Source of the DNA: Hohaiivirga sp031546825
GTDB taxonomy: Bacteria; Pseudomonadota; Alphaproteobacteria; Rhizobiales; Beijerinckiaceae
Length of the DNA: 64,000 nucleotides
Assembly (NCBI GenBank): GCA_031546825.1
Contig: JAVBJU010000003.1
Location: 1-64,000 of the forward strand
Direction: 5' to 3'
Below, piece by piece: positions 33,546 through 41,570 of the stretch (positions are counted from its first letter, which is position 1; every line of letters begins with the position of its first letter). The notes beneath the pieces were generated by a model. The model made no database searches. It saw only the letters and a program-made list of their open reading frames with translations, and had not been told where the DNA came from. The position numbers and the translations under genes are program-made.

Positions 33546-36440
33546 TCACCAGACGTATTTGAGCCCGAGCTGTCCGCCAAATTGGCGAAAACGGTTTTCT
33601 CCGGTCTGCGCGGCGAGTTGTCCCCATATGGACCAGTTCTTGACGAATTCCCCCTGTGCGCCGACTTTGATTTCAGCGAAGGAGCGTGGCAAGTTCGACC
33701 GCACGACATCCTGATTCAGCTGCAACATACCGATATCGGCGTTATGCCACCAATTGGCTTCGAGATAGGGGCGTATGATCCCCCCGCTTTCCAGCGTATA
33801 AGCGGCGGAAAGGCGGCCCCCAAGGCGCAGTCTCGGCCCATTGCCATTGCGAAAGCGCACATGGGTGCCGCTGTTCTCGGTGAGCGCATCAGCCTGGTAA
33901 TCGGAATAGATTGCCTGCGCCTGCGGCTCCAACATGATGCGCCATGACGAAGTCCGCATCAGCTCAAACCGATAACCCACCTCAACCGAGGCTGCCCGCG
34001 TGCGCGTATTGTAGGTTTCTCGCGGCAGGCCGTTGCCGCGTAGATCGTTATCAAACCAACCATGCTGCGCCCATATATCGACATAGGCGCCCAGTTCTTC
34101 CCGGCCATTTTGCCACCATGTGCCGTAAAGGCCGAGAGAGTATCCGGTGACGCTGCCGCTGGCTTTGTAATTCGCCACCAGCCGGGAGCTGGCGGAGGTG
34201 TCGGCGGTGCCATAGCCGCCCATGATGCCGAAGCGGAACACGCCGTAAGTGCTGCTCTCAAACTGCCACAGATCCATTCCGGCTTGCACCGTCATGCTGT
34301 CCGCGCCGAGTTTCAACGACCGGCCTCCAACTTCGCCGTTCATGCGGCTGCCCGTAACCCGCGCCCAGCCCGCCGTTGTTGCCGTGCCAGTGCCGCCATA
34401 ACCATCTCGGTCGCGCAACGTCATCAGAAACATCGTGCGTGCGGCCACCTGATTGCTGAGATAAAGTCCGGCTTCCGGGCGATAGACCCGTTGCGGGGGG
34501 GATGGCGCACCGCCGCCACCGCCGCCGCCACTTCCACCATTGCCGCCACTCCCGCCCCCGCCGGGCGAAACGGGTGTGGGGATGACAAGGGAGGTGAGAT
34601 ACCAGTCTTCGGTAACTCCATTGCTGCCGCCGCGAACGAGGCTGTAATCGAAGGCCCCGGCCGCAATCGTGCCCGTTGTTGTGCGATAGCCGCGTGAGGA
34701 GGGGTCGAGTGCAAAGGAATTACTGGCCGTTGTCGCGCCATTGATGGTCTCGACAATGCGAATGCCGGCGGCGGTTTGCAGGCCTTGGCCGGTTCCGGTG
34801 TCCTGGACTACAACAGAGGTGATGCCTGTCGCCCTGCCGCCATCGAGGATGAGCCGATCGCTGGGGGAGGCATCGCCGCCGAGCGCGGTGTTGATGACCA
34901 TACGGCCACTGGCAGAAATCAGGTTGCCCGTAATCGTCATGGTATTGCCGGGAGCACCGCTTGCCAACACGATGACACCACCATTGGTCACATCGCCGCG
35001 AATGGTGAAAGCGCCTTGTTGCCCGGAGAGAAAAGCAGCCGTTGTGAGAGTGCCGCCGTTCAAAACATTGCCGACGACTGCGCCATCCCCCCCGAGCGTG
35101 CCTCCCGCATTCACCGTGAAGCCAACCGGCGCTGTCAATGTCGCCGCTTTGTGATCGGCATCGCCCACCATCAGCACGCCGCCGCTGGTAATAGTTGCGC
35201 CCCCGTCCGTCGCAACGCCGCCGTTGAGAAGAAGCCTTCCGGAATTGACGGAGAGGGAAGTGGGGTCCGTGCCGTTCAGCGCAAAGGAATTGGATAGAAC
35301 CCAGTTTTCGCCCGCCATGGTCAGAGTGGCAAACCCGGTGAAGGGTGTACTCTCCGTTCCCGTGTCGGTCAGGCGAATGGCATTTCCCGCCCCCGTTGCA
35401 GTGATGCTGCCGGTGATCGAAGACCCCGGCCCCGTGACATCAATCTCGCGCGCGGTAATCGTCACCTGGGTGCCGAGAACGAGCGTGTTTGCGTCACCTG
35501 TCAACGATATGGCTGTGCCCGGTCCAGTTAAAACGCCAAGGTTATAAACGGTGTTGCCATTGCCGGTGAGGAGAAAGCCCGATCCATTGCCGGGACCGCC
35601 GCGAATGATGCCTGCATTGACATAAACATTGCCGTTGCTTTCGGTCGTGACCGCAATGGTGTTGGCATTGGTGCTTTCCAGTAATCCCTTATTGACGAAC
35701 TGCCCGTTGCTGCCGGAAAACAGAATGGCCCGGTTTTGGCTGGTGATGACGCCACTCGCCTCATTGACGAGGGAATAGCGGCTGCTACCAACGAAATTGA
35801 GCCCACTGCTACTGCTGCTAATCAATCCGCGATTATCGACGATACATTGTCCCGGCCCATTACAACTGACACCATATGTCCGGCCGGTGATTGTGCCGGT
35901 TTCTCGGTTTAAAACGAGCGCACCGACGCCGCTATATATGCCCGTTGCTCCGTTTCCGGTGATGGTTCCAAAGTTGTTCACCAGAACCGAGCCGCTATCG
36001 GTGTGAATGCCGTCGAAGCCCGAGATACTTGCGCCTGCCTGATTGGTCACTTGCCCGCCATTGGTGAACCGGACGCCCGAGGCTGCGCTGCTGACGGTGC
36101 CCGCTGACTGGATGATGCCATAATTGATAATGCTGGCCTGGTTTTCAATGGCCGACCCCAGTTGAAGGCCGCTTGCAGAAGAGATGGCGGTTGCCGATAG
36201 CAGGCCATAATTGGTAATCGACCAGGTCTGCGCATTGTTGCCTAGGATAGGCGTATCGGCACTGATAATGGAGCCACCCATCGGCAGCGTAAACGAAGCC
36301 TCGCCCGGATAAGCGCTTTGCAAAATGATCTGCGCCGTGCCGCTGGGGAGATCAACAGCGCGCGCAGGAAAAAAAAATGCCCCGCACGCCAAAAATGAGA
36401 GCGCCGAGCGTAAAAGCTGAGATCGAAACGCAAAACACAT
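33546..36440 (-). CDS. Autotransporter with beta-stranded passenger and C-terminal barrel
   Basis: Type Va secretion protein of 964 residues. It has a signal peptide (SALSFLACGAFFFPARA) and a passenger of about 600 residues rich in N, G, S, T and V with repeating strand patterns such as ITNYGLLSATA, NQASIINYGIIQSAG and VNNFGTITGNG, the left-handed beta-helix type. A Gly/Ser/Pro linker lies near residues 630-650. The barrel domain starts at VYRPEAGLYLSNQVAARTM and ends in LKYVW, an aromatic C-terminus as the Bam signal needs. The gene is monocistronic, between convergent and divergent neighbours. The passenger role (adhesion or other) is unknown. Confidence 0.9.
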   Translation of the reverse strand: MCFAFRSQLLRSALSFLACGAFFFPARAVDLPSGTAQIILQSAYPGEASFTLPMGGSIISADTPILGNNAQTWSITNYGLLSATAISSASGLQLGSAIENQASIINYGIIQSAGTVSSAASGVRFTNGGQVTNQAGASISGFDGIHTDSGSVLVNNFGTITGNGATGIYSGVGALVLNRETGTITGRTYGVSCNGPGQCIVDNRGLISSSSSGLNFVGSSRYSLVNEASGVITSQNRAILFSGSNGQFVNKGLLESTNANTIAVTTESNGNVYVNAGIIRGGPGNGSGFLLTGNGNTVYNLGVLTGPGTAISLTGDANTLVLGTQVTITAREIDVTGPGSSITGSITATGAGNAIRLTDTGTESTPFTGFATLTMAGENWVLSNSFALNGTDPTSLSVNSGRLLLNGGVATDGGATITSGGVLMVGDADHKAATLTAPVGFTVNAGGTLGGDGAVVGNVLNGGTLTTAAFLSGQQGAFTIRGDVTNGGVIVLASGAPGNTMTITGNLISASGRMVINTALGGDASPSDRLILDGGRATGITSVVVQDTGTGQGLQTAAGIRIVETINGATTASNSFALDPSSRGYRTTTGTIAAGAFDYSLVRGGSNGVTEDWYLTSLVIPTPVSPGGGGSGGNGGSGGGGGGGAPSPPQRVYRPEAGLYLSNQVAARTMFLMTLRDRDGYGGTGTATTAGWARVTGSRMNGEVGGRSLKLGADSMTVQAGMDLWQFESSTYGVFRFGIMGGYGTADTSASSRLVANYKASGSVTGYSLGLYGTWWQNGREELGAYVDIWAQHGWFDNDLRGNGLPRETYNTRTRAASVEVGYRFELMRTSSWRIMLEPQAQAIYSDYQADALTENSGTHVRFRNGNGPRLRLGGRLSAAYTLESGGIIRPYLEANWWHNADIGMLQLNQDVVRSNLPRSFAEIKVGAQGEFVKNWSIWGQLAAQTGENRFRQFGGQLGLKYVW

Positions 36441-36643
36441 GGCCGAGTTCCCGCCCAAAAAACCAGACTTTGATGAAACTATAGCGAGACAAGGAAAAAT
36501 CAAAGAAAAATGGGATTTTTGCGACCAATTTACAGACCCTGTGCATGGCGAGCCACTGGGCGGAAAAACTATTCAAAGGGTGGTTGCCAATACACCGCCG
36601 CCGTTTCATATGTGCTCGCACTGGGCTTGCCGAAGGAAACATC

Positions 36644-37333
36644 ATGGGCGTCATTTTCGAAATGTTGCAGGGCGTCGGTCTTGGGCTTGTCATCCTGCTG
36701 CCGCTCGTCAATCCGCTGACCACTGTGGTTCTCATGCTGGGTCTTTCTGGCGGCATGACCCGTGCTGAGCGTGATCGACAGTCTTTCTGGACCTCCATCT
36801 ACGTGTTTCTGATTATGACCGTCGCCTTCTATGGCGGCCAGCTCATCATGAATACGTTCGGCATCTCGATCCCCGGCTTGCGTATCGCCGGTGGGCTGAT
36901 CGTTGTCATCATCGGGTTGCGTATGCTGTTTCCGCAAACGGCGCTGCATGAAGAGCCTGCTATCGAGACCAAGGCGCAGGAAATCAAAAAGGAACATGCA
37001 CCCAATATCGCCTTCATTCCACTGGCGATGCCGACCACAGCGGGACCGGGGACCATCGCCATGCTGATTTCATCGGCGGCGACCCTCGACGGGCAGCAGG
37101 TCTCCCATTGGGTGATGTATGTGGTTCCGGTTTTGACGTTTGTCGCCATCGGCATCATCCTCTATCTCAGCCTGCTTAGCTCCACCGCCATTATGAAGCT
37201 GTTCGGCAAGTCAGGTATCGAGGCCATCTCGCGCCTGATGGGCTTTCTGCTGGTGTGCATTGGCGTGCAATTCGTCATCAACGGGGTGATCGAGATCGTG
37301 ACGCATATGCCAGCCGCCGTGGCCGCTTCATAA
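36644..37333 (+). CDS. MarC-family integral membrane protein
   Basis: A 229-residue UPF0056/MarC protein with six helices. GLGLVILLPLVNPLTTVVLML near the start and FIPLAMPTTAGPGTIAMLIS in the middle are the two family signatures. MarC proteins were once linked to multiple antibiotic resistance, which was later not supported, so no function is assigned. AAGGAA upstream of the ATG at 36644 selects this start over a frame 33 codons longer. It is divergent from the autotransporter (203-base gap). Confidence 0.92.
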   Translation: MGVIFEMLQGVGLGLVILLPLVNPLTTVVLMLGLSGGMTRAERDRQSFWTSIYVFLIMTVAFYGGQLIMNTFGISIPGLRIAGGLIVVIIGLRMLFPQTALHEEPAIETKAQEIKKEHAPNIAFIPLAMPTTAGPGTIAMLISSAATLDGQQVSHWVMYVVPVLTFVAIGIILYLSLLSSTAIMKLFGKSGIEAISRLMGFLLVCIGVQFVINGVIEIVTHMPAAVAAS

Positions 37334-37463
37334 AAACCGGTTCCCATCGGCTGATTTGCCCACATCGGCGCTTGCGCTCCATCGGGATTGTTGTTTGAGT
37401 AGGGCGTTCACCGCCGGGCTCCCGGCGCGGTTTTCATCGTTGCGGTCCCGCGAAGAGGTCGTC

Positions 37464-38858
37464 ATGTCTCAGTCAAATCCCGTTCTCGCCAAGGTGCTCG
37501 ACAAGATCGACGCCGATCTTGATGCCTCGCTCGGTCGTCTGTTCGACTGGCTGAAAATCCCGTCCATTTCGACCGATTCCGCCTATAAGCACCATTGTGT
37601 CGAGGCGGCGCAGTGGATTGACCGGGATTTCAAATCGCTGGGTTTTGAATCGTCGCTGCGCGAAACCGGTGGTCATCCGGTGGTGGTAGGCCATGCCAAG
37701 AAGGCCGGTGTGCCGCATGTGCTGTTCTATGGCCATTATGACGTGCAGCCGGTTGATCCGCTCAACCAGTGGGATACCCCGCCGTTCGAGCCGACGCTCT
37801 TCACCTTGCCCGATGGCCGTAAGGCCATCCGTGGTCGTGGCACCTGTGACGACAAGGGCCAGATCATGACCTTCGTCGAAGCCTGCCGCGCCTGGAAGGC
37901 GGTGACGGGTGAGTTGCCGCTCTCCATCACCACGCTGATCGAAGGCGCTGAGGAAGATGGTTCGAAGTTCCTGCCGGAGTTTGTCGAGGCCAATAAGGCT
38001 GAACTCAAGGCCGATCTCGGTCTCGTCTGCGATACCGGTATGTGGGACAGCGATACGCCTGCCATCACCTCGTCGTTGCGTGGCATGCTCTATTTCGAGA
38101 TCAAGATCCGTGCCGCTGACCGTGATCTGCATTCCGGCCATTTCGGCGGCGCGGCTCAGAACCCGATCCGCATTCTCGCCGATATCATTTCCGCCCTGCA
38201 TGATGCCGATGGCCGTGTGGCGCTGCCCGGCTTCTACGAGGGCGTGCCCGAGATTCCGGCTGAAATCCTCAAGCAATGGGCTGGCCTCGGGTTGAACGAG
38301 GAAACCTATCTCGGCCCCATCGGCCTGAAGCATTCGGCTGGCGAAAAGGGCAAGATGGTCATTGAGATGATCCAGTCGCGGCCCTGTTGCGATGTCAACG
38401 GCATCATCGGCGGCTATACCGGCGAAGGCACCAAAACGGTTATTCCGTCAGAGGCAAGCTGCAAGGTTTCATTCCGCCTCGTGGGTGAGCAGGATCCGGT
38501 CAAGCTCTCCAAGGTCTTCGATGAGTTCGTCAAGGCGCGCGTGCCGAGCGATTGTCAGGTCGAGATCGTTCACCACAAGGGCTCGCGCGCACTGGCACTG
38601 CCGTTCGATATGCCAGCGCTCACTGCGGCGCAGCGCGCCCTGCATGATGAGTGGCAGGTGACGCCTGTGACCATCGGTTCCGGTGGCTCGATCCCGATTG
38701 TTGGCAATTTCAAGCGGGTGCTTGGCCTTGACAGCCTGCTGGTTGGCTTCTCGCTCGACGATGATCGGATGCATTCGCCCAACGAAAAATACGACCTTAA
38801 GAGTTTCCATAAAGGCATCCGCTCGTGGGCACGTATCCTCGCCGAGCTGGCGAAGTAG
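37464..38858 (+). CDS. M20-family metallopeptidase (CNDP dipeptidase-like)
   Basis: Zinc-dependent dipeptidase or deacylase of 464 residues. Metal-binding motifs appear in order: LFYGHYDVQPVDPLNQW (His and catalytic Asp), RGRGTCDDKGQ (bridging Asp), LIEGAEEDGSKFL (general-base Glu and ligand), LVCDTGMW, and the final DRMHSPNEKY His. The inserted dimerisation/lid domain (about 190-330) includes DLHSGHFGGAAQNP. Substrate may be a dipeptide or N-acyl amino acid. AGAGG before the ATG at 37464 sets the start. It precedes the aminotransferase gene by 14 bases, so the two are probably one operon, possibly in amino-acid salvage. Confidence 0.9.
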   Translation: MSQSNPVLAKVLDKIDADLDASLGRLFDWLKIPSISTDSAYKHHCVEAAQWIDRDFKSLGFESSLRETGGHPVVVGHAKKAGVPHVLFYGHYDVQPVDPLNQWDTPPFEPTLFTLPDGRKAIRGRGTCDDKGQIMTFVEACRAWKAVTGELPLSITTLIEGAEEDGSKFLPEFVEANKAELKADLGLVCDTGMWDSDTPAITSSLRGMLYFEIKIRAADRDLHSGHFGGAAQNPIRILADIISALHDADGRVALPGFYEGVPEIPAEILKQWAGLGLNEETYLGPIGLKHSAGEKGKMVIEMIQSRPCCDVNGIIGGYTGEGTKTVIPSEASCKVSFRLVGEQDPVKLSKVFDEFVKARVPSDCQVEIVHHKGSRALALPFDMPALTAAQRALHDEWQVTPVTIGSGGSIPIVGNFKRVLGLDSLLVGFSLDDDRMHSPNEKYDLKSFHKGIRSWARILAELAK

Positions 38859-38872
38859 GGGAGGGTGCGAAG

Positions 38873-39733
38873 ATGACCTGGTATACCCAGACCTGGAACT
38901 GGATCGATGGCAAATGGATTGAGGGCAATCCGCCGATCATGGGGCCGCGCACCCATGCCACCTGGATGGCCTCATCGGTTTTCGATGGCGGGCGCATCTA
39001 TGAGGGCGTCTCTCCCGACCTTGACCGCCATTGTCAGCGTGTCAACACCTCTGCCGCGAGCGTCGGCCTCAAGGCGACGATGGACGCTGGCGAAATTGAG
39101 GCTTTGGCCCATGAGGGCGCCAAGAAATTTGGCGCGAACCCTGCCATCTACGTAAAGCCGATGTATTGGGCCGAGCAGGATGGTCTTGGCGCGGTTTCGC
39201 CCGATGCCGACAGTACCCGTTTCTGCCTGTGCCTGTTTGAAGCGGCGCTGGCTGATCCGAGCAAGGGCATCTCGCTTACCCGCTCGCCGTTCCGCCGTCC
39301 GACGCTTGAAACCATGCCGACCGAGGCCAAGACCGGCGCGCTTTACCCGAACAACGCGCGGGCTTTGCGTGAAGCCCATGCGCGCGGGTTCAGCAATGCC
39401 GTTCTGTGCGACATGCTTGGCAACGTGGCGGAAAGCGCCTCCTCCAACATCTTCATGGTCAAGGGCGGCACAGTGTTTACGCCCGCGCCCAACGGCACCT
39501 TCCTCAACGGCATCACCCGCCAGCGCGTCATCGCGCTGTTGCGCGCCGCAGGCGTCGAGGTGGTGGAAACCACGTTGCGCTATGAAGACTTCGCCAAGGC
39601 GGATGAGATTTTCTCAAGCGGCAATTACTCCAAGGTCGTGCCAGTGTTGAAAATCGACGACCGCGAACTGCCGTGGGGCCCGGTGACGCGCAAGGCATAC
39701 GATTTGTATCGGGAATTTGCCCATAGCAAGTGA
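38873..39733 (+). CDS. Class IV aminotransferase (branched-chain type)
   Basis: PLP-dependent fold-type IV aminotransferase of 286 residues. Segments in order: WIDGKWIEGNPPIMGPRTHATWMASSVFDGGR, YVKPMYWAEQDG, then AKTGALYPNNARALREA carrying the Schiff-base lysine, and LGNVAESASSNIFMVKGGTVFTP, which binds the PLP phosphate. It fits IlvE/D-amino-acid aminotransferase-like enzymes annotated as branched-chain aminotransferase; the true substrate is uncertain. GGGGAGGGTG precedes the ATG at 38873. Confidence 0.88.
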   Translation: MTWYTQTWNWIDGKWIEGNPPIMGPRTHATWMASSVFDGGRIYEGVSPDLDRHCQRVNTSAASVGLKATMDAGEIEALAHEGAKKFGANPAIYVKPMYWAEQDGLGAVSPDADSTRFCLCLFEAALADPSKGISLTRSPFRRPTLETMPTEAKTGALYPNNARALREAHARGFSNAVLCDMLGNVAESASSNIFMVKGGTVFTPAPNGTFLNGITRQRVIALLRAAGVEVVETTLRYEDFAKADEIFSSGNYSKVVPVLKIDDRELPWGPVTRKAYDLYREFAHSK

Positions 39734-39742
39734 AGATACGAC

Positions 39743-39774
39743 CCGCTCCCCGGCTCGCCATGGGCCGGGGGCGG
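39743..39774 (+). terminator. GC-rich hairpin after the aminotransferase gene
   Basis: CCGCTCCCCGGC pairs with GCCGGGGGCGG (one bulged base), nine bases after the aminotransferase stop, and is followed by TATTTCATATTTT. It is a reasonable intrinsic terminator for the peptidase-aminotransferase pair. Confidence 0.6.
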
Positions 39775-39781
39775 TATTTCA

Positions 39782-39801
39782 TATTTTATCCGGGTAAAAT
39801 A
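39782..39801. promoter_or_regulatory. Twenty-base near-perfect palindrome
   Basis: TATTTTATCC-GGGTAAAATA is symmetric at nine of ten positions. It has the form of a dimeric repressor operator, but it sits between two convergent gene ends, and no supported gene starts beside it. On the minus strand the sequence ATGAAATACCGC follows immediately. Confidence 0.5.
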
Positions 39802-39844
39802 AAGCCTGCCAGACGGGCAAAAAAGTGAACCCACGGCTTTAATT

Positions 39845-39864
39845 TAAAGAGACCTCTTCAATTT
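39845..39864. promoter_or_regulatory. Second copy of the AAGAG-AC-CTCTT motif
   Basis: TAAAGAGACCTCTTCAATTT matches the element at 22280-22299 at 19 of 20 positions. CTCAGGAA also follows both copies within about 30 bases. It lies downstream of murJ and of the aminotransferase, which is odd for a promoter operator; a small RNA or degenerate repeat is equally possible. Confidence 0.4.
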
Positions 39865-39912
39865 GAAGGTCGCCCCAATCTCAGGAAAACTGACGGGGAA
39901 TAGCGGTAATTT

Positions 39913-41439
39913 TCACTTCCGCCGCAGTGCCGCTCCCGTCGCCTTGAGGGCGAACAGCAGGACGACGCCATAGATAACCGCGCCGATGGAGCCCATCAGC
40001 ACCAGGCCGATTTCCTTCTGCCAATGGGGCAGGGCGTAGGCGAGGCGTAAGATCGGGCCGCGGCCCATGGTGGCGAAGAGCAGTAATGCCATGCCTGCCA
40101 TTGCGACAGCGGTCATGATCCGCCCCAGCGTCTCGCTCGGCTCCATCCAGCCGCGTTTACAGGCGAGCACGGTGAGAATACCGAGATTGAGCCATGCGCC
40201 GACGGCGGTCGCGAGCGCAAGGCCGGTGATGCCGAACGGACCCATCAGCACCAGCTTCAACGCCACATTGACCGCAACCGCTGTGAGCGAGGCATAGAGC
40301 GGCGTTGTCATGTCGAGGCGCGCGCGGAAGCTTGCCACTGCGGAGCGGACCAGAATGATGGCCGGTAGGCCCGAGCCGTAGGCGAGCAGAACCGAGGCCG
40401 ATAGCCAGACTGCGGAGGCATCGAATTTGCCGCGCATGAAAGCGGCGGCAATGATGAGGTCGGGGATGGTGAGGAAGGCGATGAAGAACGGCATCGTCAT
40501 GGCAAGCGCAAACGCCATCGCCCGGTTCTGGGCGCGATGGGCGTCTTCTTCGCGGTTTCCCGCAATCAGCCGTGTCATTTCCGGCAAAAGCACCGAACCG
40601 ACAGCAATGGCGATGACGCCAAGCGGCAGTTGGAAAACGCGGTCGGCGTAATAGAGGGCGGACAGCGAGGAGGGGGGCAGAAGCGTGCCGATGATGGTAT
40701 CGGCGAAGAGCGCGATCTGGATGCCCGCTGAGCCGATGATTGAGGGGATCAAGGTGCGGAAGAAGCGCCGCATGGTCGGGTCGAGGGCTGGACGTGTCAG
40801 GCTCGGTGCCACACCCGCCCGCACGGTGTCGAGCCAGACCACGAGGAATTGGGCCACACCCGAAACCATGACGCCCCATGACGCGGCATAGGCGGCGTTG
40901 GGAAACAGCCACGACACGCCAAGCGCCGCAATCCAGCACAGCGACAGGAAAATCGGTGCGGCGTTGAATGCGGCGAAGCGCCCGTGTGCCGCCAGCACCC
41001 CGCCCAGTACCGTTTGCAGGGTGATGAACAAAAGATAGGGGAAGGTGATGCGGGTGAGCGAGACGGCCAGCGCAAAACTATCAGCGTTTTCCGAAAACCC
41101 GGGTGCCAGCACCCTGACTACCCACGGCATTGCCAGATAGGCACCGATGAGCAATACCACCTGAATGACCAGCATCAGGCTGAAAATACGATTGGCGAAA
41201 TGGCGGGCGGCTTCGATGCCTTCACGCTCAAGGGCGGAGGCGTAATTGGGCACGAAGGCGTCGTTGAATGCGCCTTCACCGAAAATGGTGCGGAAGTGAT
41301 TGGGCAGACGAAAGGCAACCGTGAAGGCATCGGTCAGCGGCCCGGCGCCCATCACCGCGGCCGTGATGACATCGCGCGCAAATCCAGCCGCCCGAGAGAC
41401 GAGCGTCCAGCCGCCAGCCGTGAGAATTTTGCGGTACAC
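39913..41439 (-). CDS. murJ: Lipid II flippase MurJ
   Basis: MOP-superfamily flippase that moves lipid II across the inner membrane for peptidoglycan synthesis. The 508 residues form about 14 helices. SRAAGFARDVITAAVMGAGPLTDAFTVAFRLPN, NHFRTIFGEGAFNDAFVP and ADRVFQLPLGVIAIAVGSVLLPEM are diagnostic. The start is a GTG at 41439 with GGGAG eleven bases upstream. It lies 131 bases after the poly-Gly coiled-coil gene, on the same strand, but has no obvious functional tie to it. Confidence 0.95.
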   Translation of the reverse strand: MYRKILTAGGWTLVSRAAGFARDVITAAVMGAGPLTDAFTVAFRLPNHFRTIFGEGAFNDAFVPNYASALEREGIEAARHFANRIFSLMLVIQVVLLIGAYLAMPWVVRVLAPGFSENADSFALAVSLTRITFPYLLFITLQTVLGGVLAAHGRFAAFNAAPIFLSLCWIAALGVSWLFPNAAYAASWGVMVSGVAQFLVVWLDTVRAGVAPSLTRPALDPTMRRFFRTLIPSIIGSAGIQIALFADTIIGTLLPPSSLSALYYADRVFQLPLGVIAIAVGSVLLPEMTRLIAGNREEDAHRAQNRAMAFALAMTMPFFIAFLTIPDLIIAAAFMRGKFDASAVWLSASVLLAYGSGLPAIILVRSAVASFRARLDMTTPLYASLTAVAVNVALKLVLMGPFGITGLALATAVGAWLNLGILTVLACKRGWMEPSETLGRIMTAVAMAGMALLLFATMGRGPILRLAYALPHWQKEIGLVLMGSIGAVIYGVVLLFALKATGAALRRK

Positions 41440-41570
41440 GTTAAACGAAAGCTCCCGGCCCGAGGCTCCACCATTACTGTCGCGGAAGGTTGTAGCGCGA
41501 AAATGCGAACAGAGCCTTTACGGAATGGAGAATGTCACGGGCCGCGTTTTCCTGAGCCGAGGGGTACTGA

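Noticed and set aside
39528..39782. 84-residue minus frame starting beside the 20-base palindrome
   Set aside because: Most of it is antisense to the aminotransferase gene; only the palindrome itself is worth following up.
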